64,000 bases of DNA from CADEER01 sp965216585 (GTDB taxonomy: Bacteria > Desulfobacterota > Binatia > HRBIN30 > CADEER01), in the NCBI GenBank assembly GCA_965216585.1, contig CBDCGC010000003.1:2480001-2544000 (forward strand), written 5' to 3'. The translations under genes were made by a program, and so were the position numbers. Under the pieces are notes generated by a model that saw only the letters and a program-made list of their open reading frames with translations, did no database searches and was not told where the DNA came from. The first letter of the stretch is position 1, and the number at the start of each line of letters is the position of its first letter. Positions 43,215 to 53,172 of the stretch are shown piece after piece.

Positions 43215-44219
43215 TTAGTGAGCAGTACGGCCCCCGTTCGGTGATACGGCCGGCGGGTTGATCCAGACCGCGTTGGGAAGAGGTGGCACGACGGGCGCGC
43301 CCCGTACGAAGCGTTCTGGATGGGCGTCGTGGGCCGCGTTGAGCACGCGACGACGGTTGTCGAGCATCTGGGCGGCGCGCCCGAAATGAACATCGGCCGG
43401 AGTGAGCATCGCGATACCGCCATGACGATGCTCGTGGTTGTACCAGGGGAAGAAGGTTCGACAGAAGGCCGTCGCCGCAGCCTGATCGTCGAAGCGACCA
43501 GGGAAGCCAGGATGGTACTTCACCGTCTTGAACTGCGACTCCGAGAACGGATTGTCGTCAGAGACCCTCGGCCGCGACAGGGACCGAGTGATACCGAGGT
43601 CGGCCAGGAGCTGCGCGGTGCACTTGCTCGTCATGGGCGCGCCTCGATCGGAATGCAGTGTCAGCACGTCGGGCCGCACACCGTGCTTCTGGTAGCTTTC
43701 TTCGATGAGCCGCCCGGCCAACACCGAGTTCTCTCGGTCGGCGACCATCCAGCCCACGGCGTAGCGCGAGTACAGGTCGAGCAGGACATAGAGGTAGTAA
43801 TAGGTCCACGCCTTCGGCCCCAGGAGCTTGGTAATGTCCCAGGACCAGACCTGATTGGGGGCCGTGGCGACGAGCTCGGGCTTCTTGTACTCGGGGTGCC
43901 GGCGTTGGTTTCGTCGCTCGCGCACCGTGCGGCGCTCAGCCAGGACACGGTACATCGTGCGTTCCGAGCACAGGTACTTCTTCTCGTCGAGCAGCGTGGC
44001 CACGATCTCGGCCGGAGCGCGATCGACGAAGCGCTCGGAGTAGAGCTCAGCGGCGACCAGGTCGCGTTCGCTCGTACTCAGAGCCCGGGCAGGTGTAGGC
44101 CGCGGCTGCTGATGCCCGGAAGACGGCCTTCGTCGACGGTAGAAGCTCGCCCGCGACACGGCCAACCCCCGGCACGCCGGCGCAACGCCGACGTGCCGAG
44201 CAAGCTCTTCGGCCGCCAT
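43215..44219 (-). CDS. IS3-family transposase OrfB (DDE integrase domain)
   Basis: A 334-residue integrase-type transposase. After an HTH_21-like N-terminus (LVAAELYSERFVDRAPAEIV; SERTMYRVLAERRTVRERR) the catalytic core shows Asp in VWSWDITKLLG, Asp in LTLHSDRGAPM and Glu in NPFSESQFKTVK, the DDE triad. Its ATG overlaps the OrfA stop as TGATG, so it is made by reinitiation or coupling, rather than by the frameshift fusion common in this family. Confidence 0.95.
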   Translation of the reverse strand: MAAEELARHVGVAPACRGLAVSRASFYRRRRPSSGHQQPRPTPARALSTSERDLVAAELYSERFVDRAPAEIVATLLDEKKYLCSERTMYRVLAERRTVRERRNQRRHPEYKKPELVATAPNQVWSWDITKLLGPKAWTYYYLYVLLDLYSRYAVGWMVADRENSVLAGRLIEESYQKHGVRPDVLTLHSDRGAPMTSKCTAQLLADLGITRSLSRPRVSDDNPFSESQFKTVKYHPGFPGRFDDQAAATAFCRTFFPWYNHEHRHGGIAMLTPADVHFGRAAQMLDNRRRVLNAAHDAHPERFVRGAPVVPPLPNAVWINPPAVSPNGGRTAH

Positions 44220-44701
44220 CAGGAGTCCTTCCCGTCCTCGAGGCTGAATCCCAGCAGCCCGGCAACTTTTCCCTGCATGTCCAGGATCAAGTTTGCCTTG
44301 CGCAACTTCTCCTGCGTGCGGGCCAGCTCTGATTCGAGCTGGCGTACCCGCTTCTCCAGAGGGTTGCGCCCCTCGGCCTTGCGCCCGCGCTTCTTGGGCG
44401 CCAGCGCACCCGCACCACCGTCCTGATACGTCTTGCGCCAGTTCGCCAGATGCGAGCTGTACAGCCCCTCGCGCCGCAGCAACCGGCCTACCTCGCCTGG
44501 CTCCGAGCACTGCTCGGCTTCCTGTACGATTCGAAGCCGATACTGCGCCGTGAACTGTCGCCGAGTCGGCCTGGCCACTACTTCGCAGTCCGGCGCCGAA
44601 GGCGCCGCGCCACCAGGGAAGCCTTCGTCGCTACGCTCCTCAGTCTCCCCTGGTGGCGCAAACCTACCCTCCCAATCCAATCTGTCTCTCTCTGCTTCCA
44701 T
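44219..44701 (-). CDS. IS3-family OrfA, helix-turn-helix protein
   Basis: A 160-residue DNA-binding partner of OrfB. TRRQFTAQYRLRIVQEAEQC and REGLYSSHLANWRKTYQDGG form the helix-turn-helix; EKRVRQLESELARTQEKLRKANLIL is a leucine-zipper-like coiled coil for pairing. The N-terminal ~40 residues are variable. It lies just inside the right inverted repeat. Confidence 0.93.
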   Translation of the reverse strand: MEAERDRLDWEGRFAPPGETEERSDEGFPGGAAPSAPDCEVVARPTRRQFTAQYRLRIVQEAEQCSEPGEVGRLLRREGLYSSHLANWRKTYQDGGAGALAPKKRGRKAEGRNPLEKRVRQLESELARTQEKLRKANLILDMQGKVAGLLGFSLEDGKDS

Positions 44702-44746
44702 CCTTCATACCTTCCACCGCCCTACTGTAATTTCCAGTGGAGAAGA

Positions 44747-44765
44747 TGTCTCACTATCGTTGGCA
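44747..44765. repeat. IS3 terminal inverted repeat, right
   Basis: TGTCTCACTATCGTTGGCA; the reverse complement of the left end with three mismatches. Confidence 0.85.
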
Positions 44766-45792
44766 GAAAGGGTTCCGAGTTTGGAATGCTTCGGTGGGAC
44801 CCTCCCACCCATATCGTAGAATATGACCCTGAGTCGGGTTTATCTCTAGTAACCTGAACTCCATAGTCCTTGAAAATCGACTGGACTTTCGTCGTAATTT
44901 TGTTGCGGGCAGGCTCACCGCGCTCGAATTCTGGCTTTTTGAAGCGCTGCTGATGTATCTCGACGTCTGCTTCCTCAAAAACTAGATACAGCAAATGTTT
45001 CGTTTTCGACGGTGTCGGTGAAGCAGTTGCCGTCATCGTCGTCGTAGGCGTTGCAGTCGCTTGCGGCGTACCGGTGGAAGTTCGTGTTGGTTGTTGTTGG
45101 GCGGGAGCGATTGAGTAAGAGGCGCCACCGCCGAAGTCGGCGGAGTCCAGAGCTTCACCTTGGAAAACGGATCTACCACCGCCCGATGCGGAGCACTGAA
45201 AGGTGAAGCGGTACGCGCCCGGGCTAAGCAATAATATGCCCCCGTCTGACTCCCTTGGACTGCTGCAACATGATCCGCCGACGCCCCACGATTCGATTGT
45301 GCCCGTCTGCGACGCAGGCCCCAGGCGGCCGTTGCAGGACCAGCTAAAGTTGCCACGGCCACCAGCGTTTCCTGATAGCGAAAACTCGACTACTGTTGCG
45401 TTACCCACGATATCAAACTCTGTGTAGCCAGTGGAGCTGAACCCGACCGATGGACGTTGGGCTTGGTAAACCGCCGGATCGACCGTGATCGAGAAGCTTG
45501 CCTGACCGCCTGTAGCCATCGTATTTGTGGATCCGCTCGAAGCGTGCCGGGCATCAGTACAACCTTCTGTAGGAGTCGTCGCCCCGACGCCGCCAGCTCT
45601 GTTTCGTTCATCCACCTCTCCGCAGAACTGGCTATTAGAAGCAAAGGTGCGCCCGGCCCTGGCGATCACCCGATCTACCTTTGCCGCCCTGAACTCAAAG
45701 CTTGAGTACGCTGAGGTTGGCACCGCTAGCTCCAACACGATGATGCAGAACTTCAATCCGATACTGATCGAGGCAAATCCAGATCGGTTCAT
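44766..45792 (-). pseudogene. Matrixin-like metalloprotease, 5' part (split by IS3 element)
   Basis: About 342 codons from ATG 45792. A signal peptide (LKFCIIVLELAVPTSAYS) precedes a beta-sandwich domain with Gly-rich strands and disulfide Cys (FTFQCSASGGGRSV). A Thr/Pro linker (TRTSTGTPQATATPTTTMTA) follows, then HLLYLVFEEADVEIHQQRFK and STIWVGGSHRSIPNSEPF, the start of a matrixin-type catalytic domain whose zinc site lies in the other half (41657-43181). The open frame runs on into the IS to 44722 with foreign residues. The gene was interrupted at the N-terminal side of its catalytic domain. Confidence 0.85.
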
Positions 45793-45800
45793 TCTGACGC

Positions 45801-47996
45801 CTACTGCCCTATTGTGACCAGTGTCTTCGCCACAGTTGCTTCCGGTCCGCTTTCGGTGGTAGCGCTTGTTGCGAACGTGAGGAGAGTGCCGTCGTCAGGG
45901 GAACTCTGCCGTCTCACCTGAGGAGTAAGCGAAATTACCGAGAACTCACCCGGCGCTAGAGAACCTACGGTCCAGACAGGGCGATCATGCGACATACAGG
46001 TGTTACTTGGGCAGTTGTCAGCACGCGGACTTGCTTCTGTCTCATGGAAAGTGCGGACAAAGGCAGGCACTCTCAAGTCCACCTGCGCGTCGTTGATTGT
46101 GTTTGAACTGGAGTTGGTCACTCTCATGGTCACCGCTAGAATCTCCCCCGGCATGACAGGGTTGGGGGTCACATCAAGGCTCAAGGACAGCGGTGGGGGT
46201 TCCGCAACGCGTGTAACGGCAGTGGCCCGCGCCTCACTACCACTACCAGCAAAGGTCGCTTGAGAAAGGATCTGTTTGCCGCTAGCAGCCTGCGTGTCAA
46301 CGGCGACGACAAGCGAGACTTCGCCACCGTCGCCCGGGGCGATGGTGCCGAGCGTCCAAGTGGTGGCTGAACCAACCAGCACCCCGTCGTCAGATGCTTG
46401 GACGAAGCTCGTGCCTTCGGGTAGCGGCATTTGAAGCGTCGCCCCCAACGCAGGCCCCGTACCTGAATTCGAATAAGTAAGAGAGTACCGGATCTCATTA
46501 CCTGCGGCGACCGGGTCGCTGTCCTCGTTTAGCCTGAGTGCAAGCGCATTTGCTTCGTCAACCAAGGATGTATACGACTGATTCACTTGGTGTTGCGTCG
46601 CCCCCTCTGCAGCAGCATTTGCTCGAAACGGAACGAGCATGCCGCTTTCCGGAGACAAGCGGTCGGATCTAATGCCTGTTGTTAGACTGATCAAGAAGGA
46701 CTCACCCGCCGGGATGCTACCGATGGACCATTTCGGCAGGTCTCCAGGGCCACAATTGCCGCCACCAGCTCGGCAGGTGAATTGGTCGGCCGTCGGTTTG
46801 AAATACCGGCCATCTGTAAATAACCCCGATATCGATTGAGGCAGGCGCAAACCCGCAACGATGTTAAAGAGGTCGTTCGAACTGGTATTGGTCAAGTACA
46901 GGTTCACCGCGACAACGCTCCCGGACTTTAACGAGTTCGGCGATACTTCTATCGCCAAGGATAGGGGTGATTGCTCACCAACGCGCGACACGGTAGTGGC
47001 ATGCGACCCGCCTCCTTCGTCCACTACGGAGGCTCGCGCCACGAGTTGTGCACCGCCCACCAACTGCGAATCGACGGTAACGACAAGCGACACGACACCG
47101 CCTTCTCCCGGTCCGAGTGAGCCAAGTTGCCAGGTCACGGTTGATTCGTCTATTGATGCATCACCCGATGCTTCAACGAAAGTCGTTCCCTCAGGAACCG
47201 GCATTTCGACCAACGTACCTTGCGAAGGCCCTGCCCCTGAGTTCCCGTAGGTGATCGTATAGGTGAGGTCGGCGCCTGCCTCAATCGAAGATCGGCTTGC
47301 ATCAATCGCAAGGTGCAGGTTTTTTTCCGAGACTACCGAGACCTCGCGCTCCTCGGCTACCTGTGGCGTATTGCTTGAGGACAGAATCACCGCGAGAGAC
47401 ACAAGGTCGCCCTCAAGAATCGTGTCTCGCGTAGCCAGGCGCATCGATACTTTTTGCCCTCGGCCAGGCGGGATTTCACCGAGATCCCAGACGATGTTCT
47501 CGCCAGCTTCGCAATCCCCGTTGCAGCGACCACCGCCGGTGATCAACCGCTGTTGTAGGTTCCGGACATTGTTGGGCATTCGCATCGTCAACTCGGCGCC
47601 GAAGATGGATAGGTGCGACGGATTGCTGACTTGGATTGCAATGTCGAGAGGTTCCCCTGGCTCGACGGGAGCGGTTCCGACCTCGATCTCAACCAGCGGG
47701 GGTGCTGCTGTTGGTGTAGGCGAGAGTGTTGGTGTGGGTGTGCCAGGGCATCCGTCCAAAGCGCTTCGTACCGCTTGAATCAGCTCGCCGATTCCAACTT
47801 GTCCGTCGGCGTTTGAGTCGATTGCAGTGCATTCATCTGCCGACGCTCGGCCGAGGGCGATGTTGACGCCTTGAATCAGCTCTCCGATGCGTACGCTTCC
47901 GTCCCCGTTGCAGTCACCGGCGCAACTTTGCGCTATAGCCTTAGAAGATAGGCCAATGAGTAGCAGTGCCGCTACGCTGGCAATGATCTGTCTCAT
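45801..47996 (-). CDS. Secreted protein with dockerin-like loops and DUF11 repeats
   Basis: A 731-residue exported protein. Signal peptide IIASVAALLLIGLSSKAIA is followed by two calcium-loop repeats, CAGDCNGDGSVRIGELIQG and AIDSNADGQVGIGELIQA, of the dockerin type. A Pro/Thr linker (GTPTPTLSPTPTAAPP) leads to four DUF11-like beta-sandwich domains with ITYGNSGAGPSQGTLVEMPV and RYSLTYSNSGTGPALGATLQ as recurring segments. It lacks an anchor. Such proteins act as surface or matrix components; dockerin loops may bind cohesin-like partners. Start ATG 47996; the stop is 8 bases from the matrixin-like gene start, so the two form an operon. Confidence 0.82.
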   Translation of the reverse strand: MRQIIASVAALLLIGLSSKAIAQSCAGDCNGDGSVRIGELIQGVNIALGRASADECTAIDSNADGQVGIGELIQAVRSALDGCPGTPTPTLSPTPTAAPPLVEIEVGTAPVEPGEPLDIAIQVSNPSHLSIFGAELTMRMPNNVRNLQQRLITGGGRCNGDCEAGENIVWDLGEIPPGRGQKVSMRLATRDTILEGDLVSLAVILSSSNTPQVAEEREVSVVSEKNLHLAIDASRSSIEAGADLTYTITYGNSGAGPSQGTLVEMPVPEGTTFVEASGDASIDESTVTWQLGSLGPGEGGVVSLVVTVDSQLVGGAQLVARASVVDEGGGSHATTVSRVGEQSPLSLAIEVSPNSLKSGSVVAVNLYLTNTSSNDLFNIVAGLRLPQSISGLFTDGRYFKPTADQFTCRAGGGNCGPGDLPKWSIGSIPAGESFLISLTTGIRSDRLSPESGMLVPFRANAAAEGATQHQVNQSYTSLVDEANALALRLNEDSDPVAAGNEIRYSLTYSNSGTGPALGATLQMPLPEGTSFVQASDDGVLVGSATTWTLGTIAPGDGGEVSLVVAVDTQAASGKQILSQATFAGSGSEARATAVTRVAEPPPLSLSLDVTPNPVMPGEILAVTMRVTNSSSNTINDAQVDLRVPAFVRTFHETEASPRADNCPSNTCMSHDRPVWTVGSLAPGEFSVISLTPQVRRQSSPDDGTLLTFATSATTESGPEATVAKTLVTIGQ

Positions 47997-48597
47997 CCTG
48001 CGGGCCTTCGAGAATTCCGGGGGGGGGGGGGGGGCGTTGGTACTAAGTCAAGGCGGCGCGCGGTGGGATCTTTCATGCTCGGTCTCCTCTGGTACGTCGG
48101 TCCAAGTTGTCAGGCTGGCAGCGTCTACCAAAGCAAGTGTTCATGAGTCAAGTGTTCATGGTTTCTTCAGCGTCGGTACATTGAAGAAATCAAGAGCCGT
48201 AGTATTTGTTTAGTGGCTTGGGTTTCGTGGCGCTCACGGAGCCCAAGGCACGCGAAGTTAGGTGCTCTGATTGCGTCATACTCTATGGCTCTCCTGGTGG
48301 AGTTGCCCCCCCCCGCCGTTCTTTTCACGCCTGCAAACGCGAGCGAGTCTCTACGTTGCGGTTTACAGCCGCAATCTTGGCGCCCATGGCGAGCTTTGCG
48401 CGAGGCCGAAATCAAGATGAGCGTAGCCACTTCGTGAAAGCTCTAGGTTGCGAAGTTCAGCTCATGTGTGAAGCATAGGAAAAACGAATCCTCTCGCCAG
48501 GAGTTCGTGTCCGTCGCCGGGGTTTAGGGAGTGATCTTGGAAGTCATTCGCCTCTTGGTGAGAACCGACCTTGACCCGTAGATCAAGACGCGCTCCC
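47997..48597. other. Long intergenic stretch without a recognisable gene
   Basis: About 600 bases upstream of the DUF11 gene. Small open frames occur on both strands but none has a family signature or a convincing start. It contains a 16-G run at 48019-48034 and a 9-C run at 48306-48314, and should hold the promoter of the DUF11 and matrixin-like genes. Confidence 0.5.
48019..48034. repeat. Poly-G tract (16 G)
   Basis: Sixteen Gs on the plus strand (Cs on the coding strand of the DUF11 gene) lie 23 bases upstream of its ATG at 47996. The tract is in the promoter or leader. Confidence 0.8.
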
Positions 48598-48852
48598 TCA
48601 CCCTATGAGCTTGTCGTATTCAGCGTGTGTGCCGATCCAGAACCAGACGACGTCACCGTCGGATTGCGCTCCCAGGGCGCGGTAGTGAAGTCCGATGCGG
48701 CAAGACCACACGGTATCAATCTTCTTGAAATGCAACGAGGGGTGGCTCGAATCCTGTTTCAGCAGGGCGAACTTGTCGTCTGCGAGCTGCTGGGTCGACG
48801 CGGATAGTGCTCGGTAGCACCGCCAAAAACTCGGCGAGGCAAAATGCTTCAA
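48598..48852 (-). CDS. RelE/ParE-like toxin
   Basis: An 84-residue toxin-like protein. FWRCYRALSASTQQLADDKFALLKQDSSHPSLHFKKI and WSCRIGLHYRALGAQ followed by VWFWIGTHAEYDKLI is a classic short RelE-type arrangement ending in HAEYDKL. Its ATG overlaps the antitoxin stop by four bases (ATGA). Confidence 0.85.
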   Translation of the reverse strand: MKHFASPSFWRCYRALSASTQQLADDKFALLKQDSSHPSLHFKKIDTVWSCRIGLHYRALGAQSDGDVVWFWIGTHAEYDKLIG

Positions 48853-49049
48853 AACTCGGTGGTTTTGCCAGCTCGGTGGTCGCGGAGGGCCGCATCGGCG
48901 AGGTCAGCAAGTTTGCCCTGGTGCGTGTCATCTTCGATCTGGCGATCCCAAACGGCTGAGTCGAAATCGAAAAACCACTGCCGGAATACGGATAGCTCTT
49001 CGGCGCTCAGAGATCGAACCTCCCTTTCGACTTCTTCAACTCTCGTCAT
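48849..49049 (-). CDS. Antitoxin partner of the RelE-like toxin
   Basis: A 66-residue acidic protein: VEEVEREVRSLSAEELSVFR, then WFFDFDSAVWDRQIEDDTHQGKLADLADAAL, the typical small antitoxin with a C-terminal helix closing at the toxin start. It has no evident DNA-binding domain, as in many such partners. Coupled to the toxin gene. Confidence 0.82.
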   Translation of the reverse strand: MTRVEEVEREVRSLSAEELSVFRQWFFDFDSAVWDRQIEDDTHQGKLADLADAALRDHRAGKTTEF

Positions 49050-49318
49050 GCGAGAAGCATAGCAACATGAAACTCAATCGGCGAGTGGATTGAAGAGTAC
49101 TGAACCTCATCGATGACTACGGGGGGCTGGTGGCGCGAGAGAAACACTTCAGGAGCCTCTTCGGCCTGCTGTGCCTGGCTCGGCAGATCGAGAGAAACGA
49201 ATGCATGGTCGGGGAAAAGACGCTGTAGAAGGAACGTTTTCCCGGCTTGCCGCGCACCGGTTAGCACCGAAACGGGCCGCGTCGCAGCACTGTGCTCCAT
49301 CGATCGGTCAATCCACAT
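49046..49318 (-). pseudogene. Truncated DUF4143-type ATPase (N-terminal fragment)
   Basis: About 75 residues match the start of the intact ATPase at 38144-39301: MWIDRS, VLTGARQAGKTFLLQRLFPD (Walker A) and FVSLDLPSQAQQAEEAPEVF to the Walker B VVIDEVQY. Similarity ends at about 49100; then come 15 unrelated codons that run into the RelE antitoxin start. The C-terminal half is missing. It marks the left breakpoint of duplication copy B. Confidence 0.88.
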
Positions 49319-49346
49319 ATGCGACATACGCGATATTGTCGCATAT
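49317..49346. promoter_or_regulatory. Perfect 10-bp inverted repeat over the truncated ATPase start
   Basis: ATATGCGACA (49317-49326) and TGTCGCATAT (49337-49346) with a 10-base spacer; the left arm overlaps the start codon. Copy A has a weaker version with ATATGC motifs. It is a candidate operator. Confidence 0.45.
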
Positions 49347-49373
49347 AGCGCAACACTTCAGCCGTGGCTGGGC

Positions 49374-49378
49374 CGCAC
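49374..49378. repeat. IS21 target site duplication, left
   Basis: CGCAC, repeated at 52873-52877 directly outside the opposite end of the element. Confidence 0.75.
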
Positions 49379-49418
49379 TGTTGTCGGTGACGAGAAAGCG
49401 CGGGAAAGTGGCGATGGT

Positions 49419-50197
49419 TCAGTCAGGGAATTTCTTGGCTTTTCGTTTTCTCGCTTTGGCCTTTGAGGCGGAGCGTTCCTTGGCTTCTTTGAGTCTGTAG
49501 CTGTCGCCCTTGATCTCGACGATCTCGGAGCGATGGACGAGGCGATCGACGAGAGTGACGGTGCAGGCGGCGTTGGGGAAGACGTCGGCCCATTGCTGGA
49601 ATGGTTTGTTGGTTGTGATGACGATAGGCCGGGATTGATACCTGCGGGTGACGACCTCGAAGAGGAGGTCGGCGTAGCGGGTGTCGTAGGAGAGATACCC
49701 TACCTCGTCGACGACGAGCAATTCCGGGCCACAGTATCGGCGTAGTCGGCGGGAGAGAGCGGCCGAGGAGTCCTGGGCGGCGAGGTCGTGGAGCATCTCG
49801 GAGGCGGAGGTGAAGCGAACGCTGTGGCCGGCGAGCAGAGCGTGTTGGGCGAGATTCTTGGCGAGCATGGTTTTGCCGACACCGTTGGGGCCAACGAGGA
49901 CGACGTTGGTGCACTCCTCGATGAAGTCGAGGGTGAAGAGCTCGCGCAGCAGATTTTGATCGATCGAGGTGGGCCACTTCCAGTCGAAGTCGGCGAAGGG
50001 CTTGAAGGAGCCGAGGCGAGCAGTTTTGAAGCGGCGCTCGAGGGAGCGGCGTTGGCGCTCGCGTAGCTCGTAGTCGATGACCGTAGGCAGCCACGGTTGA
50101 TCGTGGACCTCGCTCCAGTTGGCGAGCAGGCCCCAGAGGCCGAGTTGGCGCAGGCTATCACGGAGGTCGTCGCGGGGTGTGGCGTCATCCATCGTCT

Positions 50198-50201
<4 letters not shown>
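49419..50201 (-). CDS. istB: IstB-like ATP-binding protein of IS21
   Basis: A 260-residue AAA+ helper of the IS21 transposase. Walker A VVLVGPNGVGKTMLAKNLAQ, Walker B ELLVVDEVGYLSYDTRYADLLFEVV, sensor VITTNKPFQQWADVF. It recruits target DNA for the transposase. ATG 50201 overlaps the istA stop (ATGA). The C-terminal tail is Lys/Arg-rich. Confidence 0.96.
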
Positions 50202-51792
<1,591 letters not shown>

Positions 51793-51796
<4 letters not shown>

Positions 51797-52221
51797 CTCT
51801 TGCCCCTCCTACCGTGGCCACTTCTGCAAGGGGTGTCGTCCTGGCCACGCTGCTCTGAGTGCCAGTGGTCGATTCCCCTCTCAGCCCGGAGCTGATCCTC
51901 CCGGCTCACCCACCCGAAGCGCACCAGGGCGCTCTCGGTGGGCCAGCGCTCGCCCCCAAAGGCCCCGAGGCCGAGCGAAGTGGAGATCGGGGCGTCCGCA
52001 GAGATGGCAACGTCGAGCACCGCTCCGCTCCACAGCGCCAGCCCCTCGAGCATGCTCAGCAGCGCTCGCGGGTGATCGGGGTACCCGGTAAAGCGCGCTC
52101 GTACGATCTGGCGCCGGTCGCTGTCCCTGATGCTCAGGCTTATCCGCGGGCTCTTTTCCTGCTCCCCGTGCCACATCCCCACGTGAAGGCGCGTCGTCCA
52201 CGCTTGGGTCGGTTCGGTCAT
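51793..52221 (-). CDS. IS21 passenger ORF, translationally coupled to istA
   Basis: A 142-residue protein of unknown family (MTEPTQAWTTRLHVGMWHGE; SIRDSDRRQIVRARFTGYPD; ALLSMLEGLALWSGAVLDVAI). Its stop overlaps the istA GTG start by four bases, which supports it as a real gene of this element. It has a mixed alpha/beta look with no signal peptide or known motif. Confidence 0.6.
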
Positions 52222-52537
52222 GCTCTGTTTCCTCCTTGGCCGAGACACTCACTGCTGGCTCGGCCGAGGGGAATGCATGATGCGTCACTTCTTCGCGCTG
52301 ACGGCTCCTCTCGCGCTGACGACGGCGGTAGGCGCACTGGCGCCGTGAGTGAAACATCGCTCCGCGAAAACTGCGCTGGTAGCGTCTGCCCGAGGAGCGC
52401 ACGCACTCACGGCGCGACTCGACGCGGCACCGCCCCTCGAGGCAGTACACGTGACCGCGATCACAACCCCGGCAGATCTCCACCATTACCCCGCAGCGCT
52501 GGCAGCTGTAGATCCGGTACTCCGAGGACTTCGACAC
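51881..52537 (-). CDS. IS21 passenger ORF with Cys-rich zinc-ribbon N-terminus
   Basis: Starts at GTG 52537. The first ~60 residues are rich in paired Cys: YSCQRCGVMVEICRGCDRGH and VYCLEGRCRVESRREC, then an Arg-rich helix (FHSRRQCAYRRRQRERSRQR). This looks like a zinc-ribbon DNA- or RNA-binding domain, of a kind I recall beside some IS elements. The open frame continues to 51881, but the part after about residue 105 overlaps the coupled passenger ORF in another frame and is probably not a true extension, unless the two overlap deliberately. Confidence 0.5.
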   Translation of the reverse strand: MSKSSEYRIYSCQRCGVMVEICRGCDRGHVYCLEGRCRVESRRECVRSSGRRYQRSFRGAMFHSRRQCAYRRRQRERSRQREEVTHHAFPSAEPAVSVSAKEETEHDRTDPSVDDAPSRGDVARGAGKEPADKPEHQGQRPAPDRTSALYRVPRSPASAAEHARGAGAVERSGARRCHLCGRPDLHFARPRGLWGRALAHRERPGALRVGEPGGSAPG

Positions 52538-52638
52538 TTCAGGTTCGCGCTGCCCCGCTCTTTACAGCCGAACCCGAGCACGTCATGCTCTCTGCGTTTG
52601 GTCGGAGTTCCTGCTCCGGCCACAACACTTCAGGTTCG
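52535..52638. repeat. 13-base direct repeats near the IS21 right end
   Basis: CACTTCAGGTTCG occurs at about 52535-52547 and again at 52626-52638, inside the right end of the element. IS21 elements often have repeated subterminal transposase-binding sites, which these could be. Confidence 0.4.
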
Positions 52639-52872
52639 GAGGCTCGGGGGCGATTCCCCGGGCCTTCACTTCTTCGGCGAGGCTCGCTTTTCCCCTACCT
52701 CGCCTCGGCCGGCCTCGCCACCTCCGACGTCGCCGCGATCAGGTGGCTCCGGTCGCCTCGGCTCCCTACGCCACCTGATCGTGCCTTTCCCCTGACAAGA
52801 GCCCTCGGTGAAGCTTTTTGGGGATGCCCGCGCTTTTCGTCACTTTCGCGCGGGTTTCAACCACCGTTTACA

Positions 52873-52877
52873 CGCAC
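52873..52877. repeat. IS21 target site duplication, right
   Basis: CGCAC, matching 49374-49378. Confidence 0.75.
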
Positions 52878-52959
52878 ACACGGAGACCGATCATAGGTTG
52901 AATCAACACACTCAATTTGGGCACAATTGACATCTCAAGGCGCATTACAGGCGTATCGT

Positions 52960-53172
52960 ATGCAAACGACCTTGGACATTCCGGAGACGCTGATCGAAGA
53001 GGCGCGTAGCATTCTTGGCTTCAAGTCGAAGACGGACACCGTGATCGTTTCCCTGCGCGAGCTGATTCGGCGCCATCGTGTACAGGAGTTGCGCGAGCTG
53101 ATGGGCTCGGTCGATCTCGACATCGATCTCGAAGAATCACGGCGCCGGCCCAAACGACGCGGCACAGCGTGA
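52960..53172 (+). CDS. VapB-type antitoxin, copy B
   Basis: A 70-residue antitoxin, MQTTLDIPETLIEEARSILG then the same sequence as copy A (39440). The stop overlaps the toxin GTG start. The IS21 right end is only 87 bases upstream, so the element may have replaced or displaced the natural promoter. Confidence 0.92.
   Translation: MQTTLDIPETLIEEARSILGFKSKTDTVIVSLRELIRRHRVQELRELMGSVDLDIDLEESRRRPKRRGTA

Larger units (their letters stand above)
43182..44765 (-). mobile_element. IS3-family insertion sequence, complete
   Basis: A 1584-bp element bounded by 19-bp inverted repeats, TGTCAACGACAATGAGACA at 43182-43200 and its partner TGTCTCACTATCGTTGGCA at 44747-44765 (16 of 19 match). It carries orfA and orfB on the minus strand. 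It sits inside a matrixin-like gene, which it cuts in two. No clear target duplication is seen: the flanks share only GAA. Confidence 0.88.

Noticed and set aside
48167..48478. Small open frames on both strands upstream of the DUF11 gene
   Set aside because: No ribosome site, no family signature and a 9-C run in the middle; likely chance.
51859..52896. A 345-codon plus-strand open frame in the IS21 right end
   Set aside because: It crosses the end of the element and opposes the coupled passenger ORFs; composition is Pro/Arg/Ser-rich without motif.
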